Source: Spirosoma sp. SC4-14 (GTDB lineage: Bacteria; Bacteroidota; Bacteroidia; Cytophagales; Spirosomataceae). From it: a stretch of DNA of 64,000 bases. The DNA lies in NCBI RefSeq assembly GCF_037201965.1, contig NZ_CP147518.1, positions 2,293,001 to 2,357,000 of the forward strand, read 5' to 3'. Both the position numbers and the translations under genes were made by a program. Under the pieces are notes generated by a model. That model did no database searches and had not been told where the DNA came from. It saw only the letters and a program-made list of their open reading frames with translations. How positions within the stretch are numbered: position 1 is the first letter of the stretch; each line of letters opens with the position of its first letter. Below are positions 34,165 to 44,689 of this stretch, piece after piece.

Positions 34165-34378
34165 GTTCGCAATAGTACTGCTATCGAAGAACGTAATTGC
34201 AGAGACGTTGCCTGATAAAAGACCATAGTCTGATTGTTCCAGATTAGCTGGCTACGCATTGTGAACTTCGAAAATCTTTTCTACGTTTGCTTCGTAAAAC
34301 CGGTGTAACACGCCGGTTTTTCCATTTTGACTTTACTAGATAAAGTATATAGAGTTAATAATATAAACCTTTTGCACT

Positions 34379-35014
34379 ATGTCACTTCGCTTAGGAGATA
34401 TTGCCCCTGATTTTGAGGCCGACACAACCCAGGGCCACATCCATTTTCATGAATGGCTCGGTAATTCATGGGGTATGCTGTTTTCACATCCGGCCGATTT
34501 TACGCCCGTTTGTACGACAGAATTAGGCAAGACAGCCCTGCTGAAAGATGAGTTCGGAAAACGGAATGTAAAAGTGATTGCCGTATCGGTCGACGATCTG
34601 GATTCGCACAATCGCTGGACGCCCGATATTAAAGACGTTACGGGTGTTGAGGTGAATTTCCCGATCATTGCCGATCCCGATCGGACTGTCGCTACGCTCT
34701 ACGACATGATTCACCCTAATGCCAGCGAAAAAGCAACGGTTCGTTCGGTATTTGTGATTGGGCCCGATAAGAAAATCAAACTGACGCTGACCTATCCGGC
34801 TTCAACAGGTCGTAATTTCAACGAACTGCTGCGGGTAATCGATTCACTGCAACTGACAGCCGATTATCAGGTTGCTACGCCAGCCGACTGGAAAGACGGC
34901 GAAGATGTGATTGTTACGCCAGCCGTGTCGAACGACCAACTGGAAACGAAATTCCCGAAAGGAGTAACGTTCGTAAAACCGTACCTGCGTACGACGCCCC
35001 AGCCGAACAAATAG
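34379..35014 (+). CDS. 1-Cys peroxiredoxin (Prx6 type)
   Basis: A 211-residue thiol peroxidase that reduces hydrogen peroxide and organic peroxides. The peroxidatic Cys45 lies in HPADFTPVCTTE; the C-terminal extension (from about 165) fits the Prx6/1-Cys group, and no second conserved cysteine is seen. Cytoplasmic. Confidence 0.95.
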   Translation: MSLRLGDIAPDFEADTTQGHIHFHEWLGNSWGMLFSHPADFTPVCTTELGKTALLKDEFGKRNVKVIAVSVDDLDSHNRWTPDIKDVTGVEVNFPIIADPDRTVATLYDMIHPNASEKATVRSVFVIGPDKKIKLTLTYPASTGRNFNELLRVIDSLQLTADYQVATPADWKDGEDVIVTPAVSNDQLETKFPKGVTFVKPYLRTTPQPNK

Positions 35015-35019
35015 TCAGC

Positions 35020-35053
35020 AGACCTAAAAGGTTTTTAAAAACCTTTTAGGTCT
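35020..35053. terminator. hairpin after peroxiredoxin
   Basis: AGACCTAAAAGGTTTTT and its complement form a near-perfect inverted repeat centred on about 35036, ending in AGGTCT. A-T-rich ends make it a possible terminator in either direction. Confidence 0.6.
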
Positions 35054-35148
35054 ATTCCCTCAAAAGCCCCTAATTACTTGGTCATAAACTGAACAAAGGT
35101 TTTCAACAGCCAGTTAAGGCTTCTGTAATAAACCAATTAATCAACGTT

Positions 35149-35388
35149 ATGGCAAAGAATCAAAATCCAGAACACACAGAAGGCCCCGTTGCAAGTGCAA
35201 TTGAGGAGCAAACGGCCAAACTGCCATCCGACATTTTTCTATGGTCGGCACTTGGCTCAATGGCCGTATCGTTATTTTTACAGTACCAGGGCTCAAAAAA
35301 CCGCAGCTTGTTTGTCGGCCAATGGGCCGCTCCATTCCTGCTTCTGGGGCTATACAACAAAATCGTCAAGCTCGAAGGACACGATTGA
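35149..35388 (+). CDS. small membrane protein
   Basis: A 79-residue protein with a polar, acidic N-terminus and two hydrophobic segments (SALGSMAVSLFLQY and GQWAAPFLLLGLYN). No known family recognised, though such short two-span proteins are common in Bacteroidota. A strong terminator follows, which supports a real gene. Confidence 0.7.
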   Translation: MAKNQNPEHTEGPVASAIEEQTAKLPSDIFLWSALGSMAVSLFLQYQGSKNRSLFVGQWAAPFLLLGLYNKIVKLEGHD

Positions 35389-35415
35389 GCAAATCGGTTC
35401 AACAGCCTAATAAGA

Positions 35416-35446
35416 GGCTCTCCGCACTATGCGGAGAGCTTTTTTT
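35416..35446 (+). terminator. intrinsic terminator
   Basis: GCTCTCCGCA (35417-35426) pairs with TGCGGAGAGC (35430-35439) across a three-base loop, followed by seven T. Confidence 0.9.
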
Positions 35447-35503
35447 GTGTATACTATTCGCCCATAAAGCTGTATTTTCGGCTCAAAAAGTAACGAGTGC
35501 TTC

Positions 35504-36277
35504 ATGAAAACCCGCGTTCTGGCCAACATTATTTTTCGGCGATACGGTCTCTGGATTTCGGCCTTTATGGTATTGGCAGTTGGCTATTGGGTATTTAGAG
35601 CTTACCGCCACGACGATATGGACTGGCGCTTTGTACGGGCCTTCGGTATTCGGTTACCCATGCGCTACGGCATTCATGGTATCGACGTGTCGCGCCATAA
35701 CGACCGAATCGACTGGAAGCGCGTTCGGGCAATGGAGGCCGATGGTGTTCGGCTGCAGTTCGTTTTTGTGAAAGCAACCGAAGGGGCTACCATGGCCGAT
35801 AAGCATTTCGACAAGAACTGGCGGGAAGCAAAAAAGTCGAACCTGCGCCGGGGTGCCTATCATTTTTACCATCCAACCCGCGACCCGCTGAAGCAGGCCC
35901 GTAACTTTATCAGCCATGTTGACCTATCGCCCGGCGATTTTGCACCCGTGGTCGATTTTGAGGTAACCAACGGCCAATCCGACGAGACCATTATTGACGG
36001 GCTGCGGCTCTGGCTCCAGACGGTGGAGGAGCATTATGAGGCCCGGCCAATCATCTACACCAACGGGAATCTCTACAAGCGCTACATTAAAGGCCACCTG
36101 GACGATTACCCGCTCTGGATAGCCGATTACTCCACAAAGCACCTGCGTGCCTACGACCCCGACAATCTGTATCTCTGGCAGCATAACCAGAACGGTTGGG
36201 TACAGGGCATTCGTGGTCAGGTCGATTTCAACGTCTTCGTCATGGACGAAAACCGGATGAAGGAGATTTGTTTGTAA
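35504..36277 (+). CDS. GH25 family lysozyme
   Basis: A 257-residue family 25 muramidase. An N-terminal membrane anchor (about 15-32) precedes the barrel; GIHGIDVSRHND near residue 57 and the catalytic Asp/Glu pair in FAPVVDFEV near residue 147 are present. It cuts the glycan strands of peptidoglycan. The membrane anchor and lack of any phage gene nearby point to cell-wall remodelling and not phage lysis. Confidence 0.92.
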   Translation: MKTRVLANIIFRRYGLWISAFMVLAVGYWVFRAYRHDDMDWRFVRAFGIRLPMRYGIHGIDVSRHNDRIDWKRVRAMEADGVRLQFVFVKATEGATMADKHFDKNWREAKKSNLRRGAYHFYHPTRDPLKQARNFISHVDLSPGDFAPVVDFEVTNGQSDETIIDGLRLWLQTVEEHYEARPIIYTNGNLYKRYIKGHLDDYPLWIADYSTKHLRAYDPDNLYLWQHNQNGWVQGIRGQVDFNVFVMDENRMKEICL

Positions 36278-36439
36278 GTTTTCGGTATTCGGTTTTCGGT
36301 GGCTGGCGCAATAAGGGAGATGAAAAGGGCTGAATCGGTCCCTTGAGCGATGACGAGGAAAAGTATGGCGCTTGATGACGTTGTCAATTGCCATCGAATG
36401 CTCGCTGAGCAAAATACAAAAACTGAGTACGGAAAATCA

Positions 36440-36595
36440 GTACTAAATGCCGAAGGCATGACAGAATTATAGACAAGGACAGACTTCCATCTTTCAGAAC
36501 TCTGAAGGAGTGACATGATAGGTTGATTATGCCACTCCTTCGGAGTTCTGAAAGGAAATGCTCTATAATTAGGTCGCCCTTTCAGGGTTAAAACC
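36440..36595. repeat. REPIN with two facing REP pairs
   Basis: Four REP units of the family at 1-923 are present: ATGCCGAAGGCAT near 36449 followed by GACAGAATTATAG, ACTCTGAAGGAGT near 36499, then two in reverse, ACTCCTTCGGAGT near 36534 and CCCTTTCAGGG near 36578 preceded by CTATAATTAGG. The inner pair is nearly self-complementary. It lies between convergent genes (GH25 and the GT39 protein). Confidence 0.8.
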
Positions 36596-36647
36596 GTTTA
36601 TTAAAAAGCCCGTTAACAACCCACCGAAAACTAAATACCGAAAACCT

Positions 36648-38312
36648 CTATTTCGCCTTCCGTATGTAGAAAACAAAGCCGTTTTCTTCGCCAGTTTTTT
36701 TGATGTCGGGAAGCGAATCGAGGGCGGTATGCGTGTCTACGTTTTTCTTGATGAACCAAACGTCTTTGTCGATTTTACCGCGTAGCAGCCAGTTATCGTC
36801 ATAATAGTTCGGATTCGTAACGGGCGGCTTCTGCGTGTAGAAGAAAGGTCCGTAGCTGCGGTAGCCATAGGCTTTCACGTAGACGTCTTTCCCCTGTGCC
36901 CGCTCGAAAAAGCGCATGGCCGCGTCCTGCGAAATGCCTTCGATCCGGCCGATGAAGAACCAGAGCGTGAGCGTAATAAAAATGGCCATGCCCCCAAACA
37001 GCAGCAGCGTTGCCTGTGCAATCTGGTGTCGGTTATACCACATAATGCTCAGCGTCAGAACAATCAATAGCCATATGCCCGGCAGCACTTCCCAGCCCGT
37101 CCAGTTGATTTTGGCATCCAGATTCGCCTGCGTAAACGCATCCTGATCGGCTACTGATTTAACCAGATCCATCCGATGCGCCAGAATGGGTAAGCCAATA
37201 GTGGCCAGCACATACAAACCACCTACCACAATCAGCCCCGCCCGGAACCAGTTGTTAAACCGGAATTTGTTGGTTTCCATATGGATAAGCGTCAGCGCAC
37301 CCAGATACGTCAGCGGGAAGTAGCACATGGACGAATAATGAACAATTTTGGACTGTACAATGCTGAACAGAATCAGCACCACCCAGAACAAAATGATCAT
37401 CCAACGGCGAAATTCGCGCTGGTAGTTTCGTTCGATCATGAGCTGACCAAACGCCCTAATGGCAAAAATAGACGCCGGAAAACAGCCAACCAGCAGGATA
37501 ATAAAATGGTAGGCCGGAAAACCCGAATGACCCGCGTCGGGCGTGCTGAACAGCCGGAAGTTATATTTTAGGAATTCGGTAATGAATACCGGGCCATGCA
37601 GAAATGTTTCGAGGCCATACCAGGCTACCGAAACCAGCGTAGCCGCTACCGAATAGAACAGAAACTGAAGGGGGGTAATAAACCAGCGGAAACGGCTCAG
37701 TATCCAGTAAACGAAGAGCGTAAGGCAGACAATCAGATAAGCGACCGGCCCTTTGGTGTTGATACCCATTCCCAAGACAAACCCGCCAATAAACAGATAA
37801 CCCCACACAGAGCGGGGCAACAGCAGGTTGCTGGCGGTGCCTTCGCGTTTCCAGGAGGCAAAAATCAGGTTTACTAACCCAACAAAAATGAACAGGTTAA
37901 AGAATGGATCGATAATGCCCGACCGGAAATATAAATGAGGAGTAACCGAGCCCAGATAGACCAGCGCCCAGAGAATACCAAACCGATGACCGTGTAGTTT
38001 AGCGCCCAGATTGTAGAGGTAAATGAGCGTAATGATACCACATATAGCATTGGGTAGCCGGGCCGCAAACTCATTGGTACCAAAAATAGTCATCATCAGC
38101 GACTGACACCAGAAGAAGAAAGGCGGCTTCTCATAAAATGGTTTAAAGTCGACGTGTACGCGCAGATAATCGCCTAAGGCCACCATTTCGCGGGAGCATT
38201 CGGCAAAGTTGATTTCGTCCCAGTCGAACAGCCTGACCCCACCCAGAAAAGGAATAAACAGTAAAGCACCAACTATTGCGAAAAGGAGCGAATAAAACAG
38301 TTTTTGGTTCAT
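36648..38312 (-). CDS. GT39-type dolichyl/undecaprenyl-phosphate glycosyltransferase
   Basis: A 554-residue polytopic membrane protein of the PMT/ArnT (GT-C) class. The N-terminal loop signature DWDEINFAECSREM holds the acidic catalytic pair, and FYEKPPFFFWCQ and RLPNAICG follow as in this family; about eleven hydrophobic spans. It transfers a sugar from a lipid phosphate to a glycan, lipid A or protein. I start at the ATG complementary to 38310-38312; a TTG at 38318 is an alternative. Confidence 0.88.
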   Translation of the reverse strand: MNQKLFYSLLFAIVGALLFIPFLGGVRLFDWDEINFAECSREMVALGDYLRVHVDFKPFYEKPPFFFWCQSLMMTIFGTNEFAARLPNAICGIITLIYLYNLGAKLHGHRFGILWALVYLGSVTPHLYFRSGIIDPFFNLFIFVGLVNLIFASWKREGTASNLLLPRSVWGYLFIGGFVLGMGINTKGPVAYLIVCLTLFVYWILSRFRWFITPLQFLFYSVAATLVSVAWYGLETFLHGPVFITEFLKYNFRLFSTPDAGHSGFPAYHFIILLVGCFPASIFAIRAFGQLMIERNYQREFRRWMIILFWVVLILFSIVQSKIVHYSSMCYFPLTYLGALTLIHMETNKFRFNNWFRAGLIVVGGLYVLATIGLPILAHRMDLVKSVADQDAFTQANLDAKINWTGWEVLPGIWLLIVLTLSIMWYNRHQIAQATLLLFGGMAIFITLTLWFFIGRIEGISQDAAMRFFERAQGKDVYVKAYGYRSYGPFFYTQKPPVTNPNYYDDNWLLRGKIDKDVWFIKKNVDTHTALDSLPDIKKTGEENGFVFYIRKAK

Positions 38313-38321
38313 AGGCAATGC

Positions 38322-38354
38322 AAAAAGCCCTGTTCAACACCAGTGAACAGGGCT
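38322..38354 (-). terminator. hairpin ahead of the GT39 gene
   Basis: AGCCCTGTTCA (38326-38336) pairs perfectly with TGAACAGGGCT (38344-38354); five A on the left become a U run on the minus strand. It fits a terminator for the 2OG oxygenase gene at 38444-39292. A -7 like TACTTTTG (complement of 38356-38363) just beyond would put the hairpin in the GT39 leader. Confidence 0.65.
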
Positions 38355-38443
38355 GCAAAAGTAAGGAAAAATGTTTGAGGCAGCACCCTCGTCGGAACAG
38401 TTCTGAACACGTCGGGCCGGAAAACTAGCGAATAGGACAACGC

Positions 38444-39292
38444 TTATTTCTTGCCACTCAGCCGGTTAAGAATATTGCTGATAAAGGCGTCGTCGATGCC
38501 TAAAGTACGTTTGATGGAGGTATAGGTCGCCACCATTTTTTTGTCGAGCCAGATCAGAATGGCTTTGGCACCATCTTCTGGTCGGGCTTTGTAGTTGGTA
38601 GCCCGCAGGGTTGGCGTTACGGTTTCTTCGGTGAAGTAGTAGAGTGCTATCGACTTACGGGTCATATCGTCGGGACACAAAATTGGATCGGGCAGGCCGT
38701 GATACGAATCTTCATCGGTATTGAAGATCACGCAGCGGTTAAAGATCGGTGCTATTTTCTGAACGACACCTTTCATCTGGCGATCCCAGAGTTCGAGATC
38801 ACCCCGATATTCGGGTTTCCAGTCGTGGTTGAGGTAGATAAGCAGATTTACCCGTCGACGCCAGTTGCGCTTGTGTGGATGTACCGTAAAATCGGCATGA
38901 ACATTCAGAAAGCCGTTTCGTTTAGACTGGTGCAGGCCACCCCCTTCGAGCGAATCGTCGGGAATCAGGTTTGCAATACCCGTAAGCTGACTCAGATAGG
39001 CCACAAACCGGGGTGAGTTCATTTCGCGAATAACGTCCTGAATAGCTGGTGGCAGCAAATCCATTTTGTTCAGCCCGTGTTTTTTTTCGTTGACGTGAAC
39101 GTAGTGAATCCAGCCAGCATCGCCCACGGCCGGAAAAGCCGCCAGTGCCCGTTCGGCTGCCTGGGGCTCCAGAAAATTTTCCAGCGCAATATGCGGATAA
39201 GGCTGGTTTTGTTGATACCGTTGAGCATCGGCAGGTAGCGTCGCCTGCCAGCGATCGTAGTCGAAGAGCGTATCGGCCGTGGTTGTATTCAT
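38444..39292 (-). CDS. 2OG-Fe(II) oxygenase
   Basis: A 282-residue double-stranded beta-helix oxygenase. Iron ligands: His132 and Asp134 (NVHADF) and His198 (SYHGLPDP); Arg212 (DMTRKSIALYYF) should bind 2-oxoglutarate. This is the prolyl-4-hydroxylase-like class that hydroxylates proteins or small molecules; many bacterial members lie with glycan or sugar-synthesis genes, and the neighbour here is a glycosyltransferase. Substrate unknown. Confidence 0.88.
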   Translation of the reverse strand: MNTTTADTLFDYDRWQATLPADAQRYQQNQPYPHIALENFLEPQAAERALAAFPAVGDAGWIHYVHVNEKKHGLNKMDLLPPAIQDVIREMNSPRFVAYLSQLTGIANLIPDDSLEGGGLHQSKRNGFLNVHADFTVHPHKRNWRRRVNLLIYLNHDWKPEYRGDLELWDRQMKGVVQKIAPIFNRCVIFNTDEDSYHGLPDPILCPDDMTRKSIALYYFTEETVTPTLRATNYKARPEDGAKAILIWLDKKMVATYTSIKRTLGIDDAFISNILNRLSGKK

Positions 39293-39410
39293 ACCGCAAA
39301 GGTAATTGTTGAATGGGGCTGTTCATAAGGAAACTGTTTTATCTGGAAAAAGATTGCGTCGGAAATACGATATTCGCGACGAGAAATGAGTTTTCAGTTT
39401 TCAGTATACA

Positions 39411-39477
39411 GTTTACAGTTTTTAGTGCTCCGCAGGAGAGAAATCCCTGGTCAGGCGGAGCACTGAAAACTGTAAAC
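39411..39477. repeat. 23-base inverted repeat upstream of pgi
   Basis: Arms 39411-39433 (starting GTTTACAGTTTTTAGTG) and 39455-39477 are complementary at 22 of 23 positions. Short repeats of TTTTCAGT and TACAGTTT flank it. It lies 38 bases before pgi; no T run follows, so it is not an obvious terminator. Confidence 0.7.
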
Positions 39478-39496
39478 CATATGCCGAAAGCTATAA

Positions 39497-41170
<1,674 letters not shown>

Positions 41171-41278
41171 CAGCCTGTGTGCCGACACTCCGCTGGATAG
41201 TTTTCAAATTGGGCTAAACAGCATAAAGCGTCAAATTGAAATAATCTAAAAACATTGTTCGTAATTGGGCTGTTAATG

Positions 41279-41307
41279 GGGTGTAACTTCGGTTGCGCCC
41301 TTTTTTT
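41279..41307 (+). terminator. terminator with UUCG tetraloop
   Basis: GGGTGTAAC (41279-41287) pairs with GTTGCGCCC (41292-41300, two G-U pairs) around TTCG, followed by seven T. It ends pgi and lies 28 bases before the next gene. Confidence 0.85.
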
Positions 41308-41334
41308 ATACAAATCAACGTTATAGGAAATATC

Positions 41335-42222
41335 ATGAAAACTCAACTTACACTGCTGGCAGTTAGCCTGCTCGGTGTTGGCTTTACGAACGGACAAAGT
41401 ACGACGAATACAACATCGACAACCACAACAACGTCGACTTATAGTGTTGCGCCGGTAACTGACACAACCAGCACATCGACCAATCCGTCAACCAACACGT
41501 ATTCATCAACGCCTACGACCATGTCGACGGACAACTCGTCGAATATGAACAACTCCAATAGCACCTATTCGACAACGCCAACAACGAACAGCTACAACGG
41601 CTCGACAACCACAACAACGTCTACCGAAACCTATACTACCCGAACCGCTAGAGAGAAGAAGACTAAAGATTATAAAAACTTTGCCTTTGGAATCTATGCT
41701 GGTTTAAACACGACCCGGTTTAAAGGTGAAGATGTGAACGGCGACCGTCTGACAGGCCGACTTGGGTATCAGGCGGGGTTTTTCGTTCGGGGTGGCGGTC
41801 GCTTATATGGACAGGTAGGTGCTGAATATTTTGCATCCAGTTCCAACTATTTCACGGCTGGCGATGGCTCTAGTGTGAGCCAGATTGAGGATAAGATTAA
41901 TATCGAGTACGTTCAGATTCCGGTTTATATAGGCTACAAACTGCTTGAATCGGATCGGGGAATTTCGGCGGTTCGTTTGCAGGTTGGGGTCGAATATGCC
42001 AATCGGATCAATTCGAACAGCAACTCGTTTAACCTGAGTAATTCTGAAATTAAAAGCGGCACCTTTAACGGACTCGGGCAACTAGGTTTCGATATTGGCC
42101 CGTTGCTGATCGATTTAACCTATCATTATGGCTTCGGAAATTCGATTCAACCCGTTATGGCAACCGGATTTGCCGGATCGCAACGCCGGATTCTTAGTGC
42201 AAGCGTAGGCTTCAAATTCTAA
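41335..42222 (+). CDS. outer-membrane beta-barrel protein with Thr/Ser-rich N-terminus
   Basis: A 295-residue outer-membrane barrel of the PorT/OMP_b-brl type. Signal peptide MKTQLTLLAVSLLGVGFTNGQ, then about 85 residues dominated by Thr, Ser and Asn (TSTTTTTST and the like), then an eight-stranded-type barrel from about residue 110 (NFAFGIYAGLNTTRF) ending in Phe (SVGFKF). The downstream gene has the same barrel with a different N-terminal extension. Start ATG41335 replaces an open frame from 41293. Role unknown. Confidence 0.85.
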   Translation: MKTQLTLLAVSLLGVGFTNGQSTTNTTSTTTTTSTYSVAPVTDTTSTSTNPSTNTYSSTPTTMSTDNSSNMNNSNSTYSTTPTTNSYNGSTTTTTSTETYTTRTAREKKTKDYKNFAFGIYAGLNTTRFKGEDVNGDRLTGRLGYQAGFFVRGGGRLYGQVGAEYFASSSNYFTAGDGSSVSQIEDKINIEYVQIPVYIGYKLLESDRGISAVRLQVGVEYANRINSNSNSFNLSNSEIKSGTFNGLGQLGFDIGPLLIDLTYHYGFGNSIQPVMATGFAGSQRRILSASVGFKF

Positions 42223-42248
42223 TTGGCCAATTCCTTTATCAGCAAAGG

Positions 42249-42280
42249 GAGCCATTTCCTCACCGAAATGGCTCTTTTTT
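42249..42280 (+). terminator. intrinsic terminator
   Basis: GAGCCATTT (42249-42257) pairs with AAATGGCTC (42266-42274), followed by six T. Confidence 0.9.
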
Positions 42281-42282
42281 AT

Positions 42283-42353
42283 GGTCATTAGTAGTTTGCC
42301 ATTGGTCAGTTGTCATTTGTTTACCAATTGCTACTGACCAATGACTGATGACC
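42283..42353. repeat. nested inverted repeat with GGTCATTAGT/ACTGATGACC ends
   Basis: Outer arms GGTCATTAGT and ACTGATGACC pair at nine of ten positions; inner arms ATTGGTCAGT (42301-42310) and ACTGACCAAT (42333-42342) pair perfectly. The sequence shares GGTCATCAGTCATTG-like text with the hairpin at 18999-19045, so the two may be members of one dispersed family. Confidence 0.6.
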
Positions 42354-42444
42354 AGCAACTATTGAGAAATACCCGAAACATTCAACACGGGCACATGGTT
42401 GTAAAAATATACAGGCTAGATGCCTATACTCAACTCAACAGCTT

Positions 42445-43332
42445 ATGAAAAAATCAGTTAACGCAATTTTATTGCTGGCAGGCGTATGCAGTGCCGGGTT
42501 GGCACTCGGTCAGCAAAATTCCTACTACAATCGATACGATCAGGATTATCGGCAGGATTATCGGCCATCGCGCCGGTATGAACAGAGCCTGGACGATCGG
42601 CTCGATGAACGACGAGAGTACAATCGGCGCAGTGACGAAAACCGCCGGTACGACAATCGCTATGAGGAGCAGATGGGCCGCCGGTATTCGGCTCCCATGT
42701 ACACTGGTCACGAGCTGAGCCAGGCCTACGACGAAGGCTACGAGGATGGTCGGCGCAGTGTGGCAGTTGAAGAGCGTAAAGAGCATAAAGAGAACTACAA
42801 AAACTTTACGTTTGGGCTGTATGCCGGAGCCAATTCAACCCGTTTCGAAGGCGAAGATGTTCAGGGGAACAAACTCAGCGGACGGTTAGGCTATCAGCTA
42901 GGTTTCTTTGTGCGGGGTGGTGGTCGCGTGTATGGCCAGATTGGTGCCGAATACCTGACATCCAGTTCTGATTTTTATCAGGCTGGCGATGGTAGCACAA
43001 TCAGCGATATTACTTCCAATGTCGACCAGAAGTATATTCATGTTCCTGCCTACATTGGGGTGAAAGTTGCTCAGTCGGATCGGGGTATCTCAGGCGTTCG
43101 GATTCAGATTGGTGCCGAATACGCAGCGCCACTAGGGGTGAATAACAACGCCTTCAATTTTTCGCAGAGCGATTTTGCGGCTGCTACGGTCAATGGCCTG
43201 GCTAATATCGGGTTCGATGCGGGCCCATTGTTCCTCGATTTTGTGTATCACTATGGTTTTGCAGATGTGCTTAATAATGTGAGCAATACCAAACGCCGGA
43301 TTTTGGGTGTCAATTTAGGGGTGAAGTTCTAA
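42445..43332 (+). CDS. outer-membrane beta-barrel protein with Tyr/Arg-rich N-terminus
   Basis: A 295-residue paralog of the previous barrel gene. Signal peptide MKKSVNAILLLAGVCSAGLALGQ; then about 80 residues rich in Tyr, Arg and Asp (RYDQDYRQDYRPSRRYEQ); then the same barrel (NFTFGLYAGANSTRFEGED, FFVRGGGRVYGQIGAEYL) ending in LGVKF. Barrel identity to its neighbour is obvious by eye while the extensions are unrelated. This suggests a shared anchor presenting different surface or periplasmic segments. Confidence 0.85.
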   Translation: MKKSVNAILLLAGVCSAGLALGQQNSYYNRYDQDYRQDYRPSRRYEQSLDDRLDERREYNRRSDENRRYDNRYEEQMGRRYSAPMYTGHELSQAYDEGYEDGRRSVAVEERKEHKENYKNFTFGLYAGANSTRFEGEDVQGNKLSGRLGYQLGFFVRGGGRVYGQIGAEYLTSSSDFYQAGDGSTISDITSNVDQKYIHVPAYIGVKVAQSDRGISGVRIQIGAEYAAPLGVNNNAFNFSQSDFAAATVNGLANIGFDAGPLFLDFVYHYGFADVLNNVSNTKRRILGVNLGVKF

Positions 43333-43349
43333 AAACGATACTCCGCCAG

Positions 43350-43438
43350 ACAAGAGTCGATAGCCGTCAGGTAATAGTCGTAAGTTTGCTGTCAGATACC
43401 AGCAAGTGGCTATTGGCCGACAACTATCGACTTTTTTT
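43350..43438 (+). terminator. imperfect hairpin with T run
   Basis: AGTCGATAG near 43355 pairs with CTATCGACT near 43424, followed directly by seven T, just before the siroheme gene start. The intervening part folds imperfectly. Confidence 0.45.
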
Positions 43439-44005
43439 ATGAATACGCTATTCCCCATTTTCGTAAAAGCCGAGCATCTGCACCTCCTGATTGTGGGTGG
43501 CGGCTATGTCGGTTTAGAGAAAGCGTCGGCCGTGCTCGGCAACGCTCCCGATGCCCGAGTTACCCTGATTGCTCCCCAGATTCGGGACGAAATTCGCGAA
43601 CTGGCTCGTCAGCATCCCAAACTGGAACTGATTCAGGAGCCATACCACGAATTGTTTCTTTCCGGCAAAGATCTGGTCATTGTTGGCACCAACGATAAGG
43701 CCGTAAATCGACAGGTGCAGGCGGACTGTAAACGGCAACGGATACTAGTAAACGTAGCCGATACACCCGATCTGTGCGACTTTTATTTGAGTTCAGTGGT
43801 TAAGAAAGGCGATCTGAAAATTGCGATTTCAACGAATGGGAAGTCGCCAACGTTTGCCAAGCGATTTCGGGAAGTGCTGGAAGATATTCTGCCCGATAGC
43901 TTACAGGAAACTCTCGATAACCTGACCGCCATCCGCAATCAGCTTAAAGGCGATTTCGTGCAGAAAATGGAGAAACTAAATGAGATTACGAAGGTGTTGA
44001 AATGA
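43439..44005 (+). CDS. siroheme synthase N-terminal domain protein (precorrin-2 dehydrogenase/ferrochelatase)
   Basis: A 188-residue CysG N-domain/Met8-like protein that oxidises precorrin-2 with NAD and inserts iron to make siroheme. Rossmann motif LLIVGGGYVGLEKA near residue 17; conserved VNVADTPDLCDFYL near residue 108 and ISTNGKSPTFAKRFR near residue 137. No methyltransferase half is fused. Starting at ATG43439 (MNTLFPIFVKAEHLHLL). The gene before it ends with a hairpin at about 43350-43433 (AGTCGATAG pairing with CTATCGACT then T run). Confidence 0.88.
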   Translation: MNTLFPIFVKAEHLHLLIVGGGYVGLEKASAVLGNAPDARVTLIAPQIRDEIRELARQHPKLELIQEPYHELFLSGKDLVIVGTNDKAVNRQVQADCKRQRILVNVADTPDLCDFYLSSVVKKGDLKIAISTNGKSPTFAKRFREVLEDILPDSLQETLDNLTAIRNQLKGDFVQKMEKLNEITKVLK

Positions 44006-44026
44006 GCACATAATGCACCAACGCTC

Positions 44027-44572
44027 ATGAATATTCTGGCTATCTCGGGTAGTTTACGACTTTCTTCGACTAACACGCGGCTATTGCGCGCCATCATACG
44101 GCTGGCTCCGGCTGGTGTTACAATTACGCTCTACGATAAACTGGGCGATATTCCTCCCTTCAATCCTGATCTCGACAATGAGCAGGTTGCTACCGCCGTT
44201 ACCGATTTTCGGGCCAGTCTGCAAGCCGCCGATGCACTCCTGATTTGCAGCCCCGAGTATGCACATGGCGTGTCGGGAGTCCTGAAAAATGCGCTGGACT
44301 GGATAGTAAGCAGTGGCGAGTTTATGAACAAACCGGTTGGCGTCATCAATGCATCGCCCCGATCGTTGTTTGCACATACGTCACTGATTGAAACGCTGAC
44401 GGTGATGATGGCTAACGTTGTTCCTGAGGCTTCGCCCGCTGTGTCGGTGGCCGGCCGCTCGCTCGATGAAGATGGTATTCTGGCAAATGAAGAGTTGGTA
44501 AATAGCCTGCGCAGTGCAGTTGGGGCATTGGTGGGCGCTGTTGCCGTAAGTCAAAATATTTGTAGGAAATAA
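44027..44572 (+). CDS. NADPH-dependent FMN reductase
   Basis: A 181-residue flavodoxin-fold reductase. The phosphate loop ISGSLRLSSTNTRLL opens it, and CSPEYAHGVSGVLKNALDWIVSSGEF binds flavin (residues 76-101). Related to ArsH/azoreductase and SsuE-like proteins; the electron acceptor is not known. Follows the siroheme gene by 21 bases and may be co-transcribed, which would fit sulfite or nitrite metabolism only loosely. Confidence 0.9.
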   Translation: MNILAISGSLRLSSTNTRLLRAIIRLAPAGVTITLYDKLGDIPPFNPDLDNEQVATAVTDFRASLQAADALLICSPEYAHGVSGVLKNALDWIVSSGEFMNKPVGVINASPRSLFAHTSLIETLTVMMANVVPEASPAVSVAGRSLDEDGILANEELVNSLRSAVGALVGAVAVSQNICRK

Positions 44573-44651
44573 ATCTACTAAAATTATATACTATAAAACA
44601 ATGCTGTTTATTTTCTAATTGAGGCCAACTTAATAGAGAGGATATAGTAAA

Positions 44652-44683
44652 AAAAGACCGGCTCCGTATGCAGAGCCGGTCAG
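44652..44683 (-). terminator. terminator of the small membrane protein operon
   Basis: GACCGGCTC (44657-44665) pairs with GAGCCGGTC (44673-44681); the A run on the left (about 44649-44656) is a U run on the minus strand. Confidence 0.8.
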
Positions 44684-44689
44684 ATCGAT

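Noticed and set aside
35504..36277. Prophage lysis gene
   Set aside because: GH25 enzymes occur in phages, but this one is membrane anchored and no phage structural, holin or integrase gene is present in the window.
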